Positions 40,241 to 40,313 of a stretch of 40,313 nt of DNA are shown here, piece after piece. The DNA comes from Nemertoderma westbladi (lineage: Eukaryota > Xenacoelomorpha > Nemertodermatida > Nemertodermatidae). The notes under the pieces are model-generated. The model ran no database searches and had not been told where the DNA came from. It worked only from the letters and a program-made list of their open reading frames with translations. Where the stretch lies: the NCBI GenBank assembly GCA_032718475.1, contig JAUCBJ010008184.1:1-40313 (forward strand). Direction: 5' to 3'. The position numbers and the translations under genes were made by a program. How positions within the stretch are numbered: the first letter of the stretch is position 1; every line of letters starts with the position of its first letter.

Positions 40241-40313
40241 CTTGTTGGCGAGGAACAGCCGAGAAACTGATGCCAGTAACTGAGTAAACCGAGATCTGTG
40301 GCGTGCAGACTGA

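Overview
The window is nuclear DNA of an animal, most likely an invertebrate. It is intron- and repeat-rich and AT-rich, with eukaryotic splice sites, BEL/Pao LTR retrotransposons, a Penelope-like element (PLE), non-LTR retrotransposon fragments and many minisatellites. The species cannot be fixed from the sequence. Only one host gene is supported: a class A GPCR on the minus strand, seen as two exons (30830-30978 and 12828-12974) with matching phase-0 junctions. The rest is mobile or tandemly repeated DNA.

The central find is a complete but decayed BEL/Pao retrotransposon of about 16.3 kb (13352-29629, minus strand) inside the GPCR intron. Its LTRs (13352-14509 and 28474-29629) are about 98% identical, have TG...CA ends and are flanked by the 5-bp duplication GAAAG. 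Reading 5'->3' on the minus strand it holds: 5' LTR; a 2.1-kb leader with 121-bp tandem repeats; a short MSDT-start N-terminal piece (26340-26030); a helical and coiled-coil ORF1 (24723-23737); gag capsid, zinc knuckles, protease and the start of RT (23692-20822); RT and RNase H; integrase; a 1.6-kb spacer; a broken third ORF of unknown function (about 16107-14588); a purine-rich tract; and the 3' LTR.

Layout: 1-2505, gag-like ORF of a second, related BEL/Pao element running off the left edge; 2506-5225, probably its leader and LTR; 5226-5690, 116-bp repeats and a tRNA-like SINE head; 5691-6746, broken non-LTR retrotransposon fragment; 7660-9330, diverged inverted repeat enclosing a palindromic 22-bp satellite and a GGTGGTGGC minisatellite; 10123-10521, 36-bp minisatellite; 11700-11995, dispersed repeat; 12828-12974, GPCR exon; 13352-29629, the BEL/Pao element; 30830-30978, GPCR exon; 31445-33074, 191-bp inverted repeat around an integrase-like fragment and a nested LINE tail; 33095-33445, second copy of the dispersed repeat; 33500-36340, AT-rich satellite with higher-order structure; 36340-39190, PLE with an intact 864-codon RT/GIY-YIG ORF; 39362-40240, 20-bp minisatellite.

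The two BEL/Pao elements share an N-terminal signature (MSDT, then CDPDRS) and long Ala/Glu/Arg coiled coils ahead of the capsid. This, with the extra ORF downstream of integrase, suggests a large BEL/Pao lineage of unusual architecture. All assignments come from reading motifs; no database search was possible.
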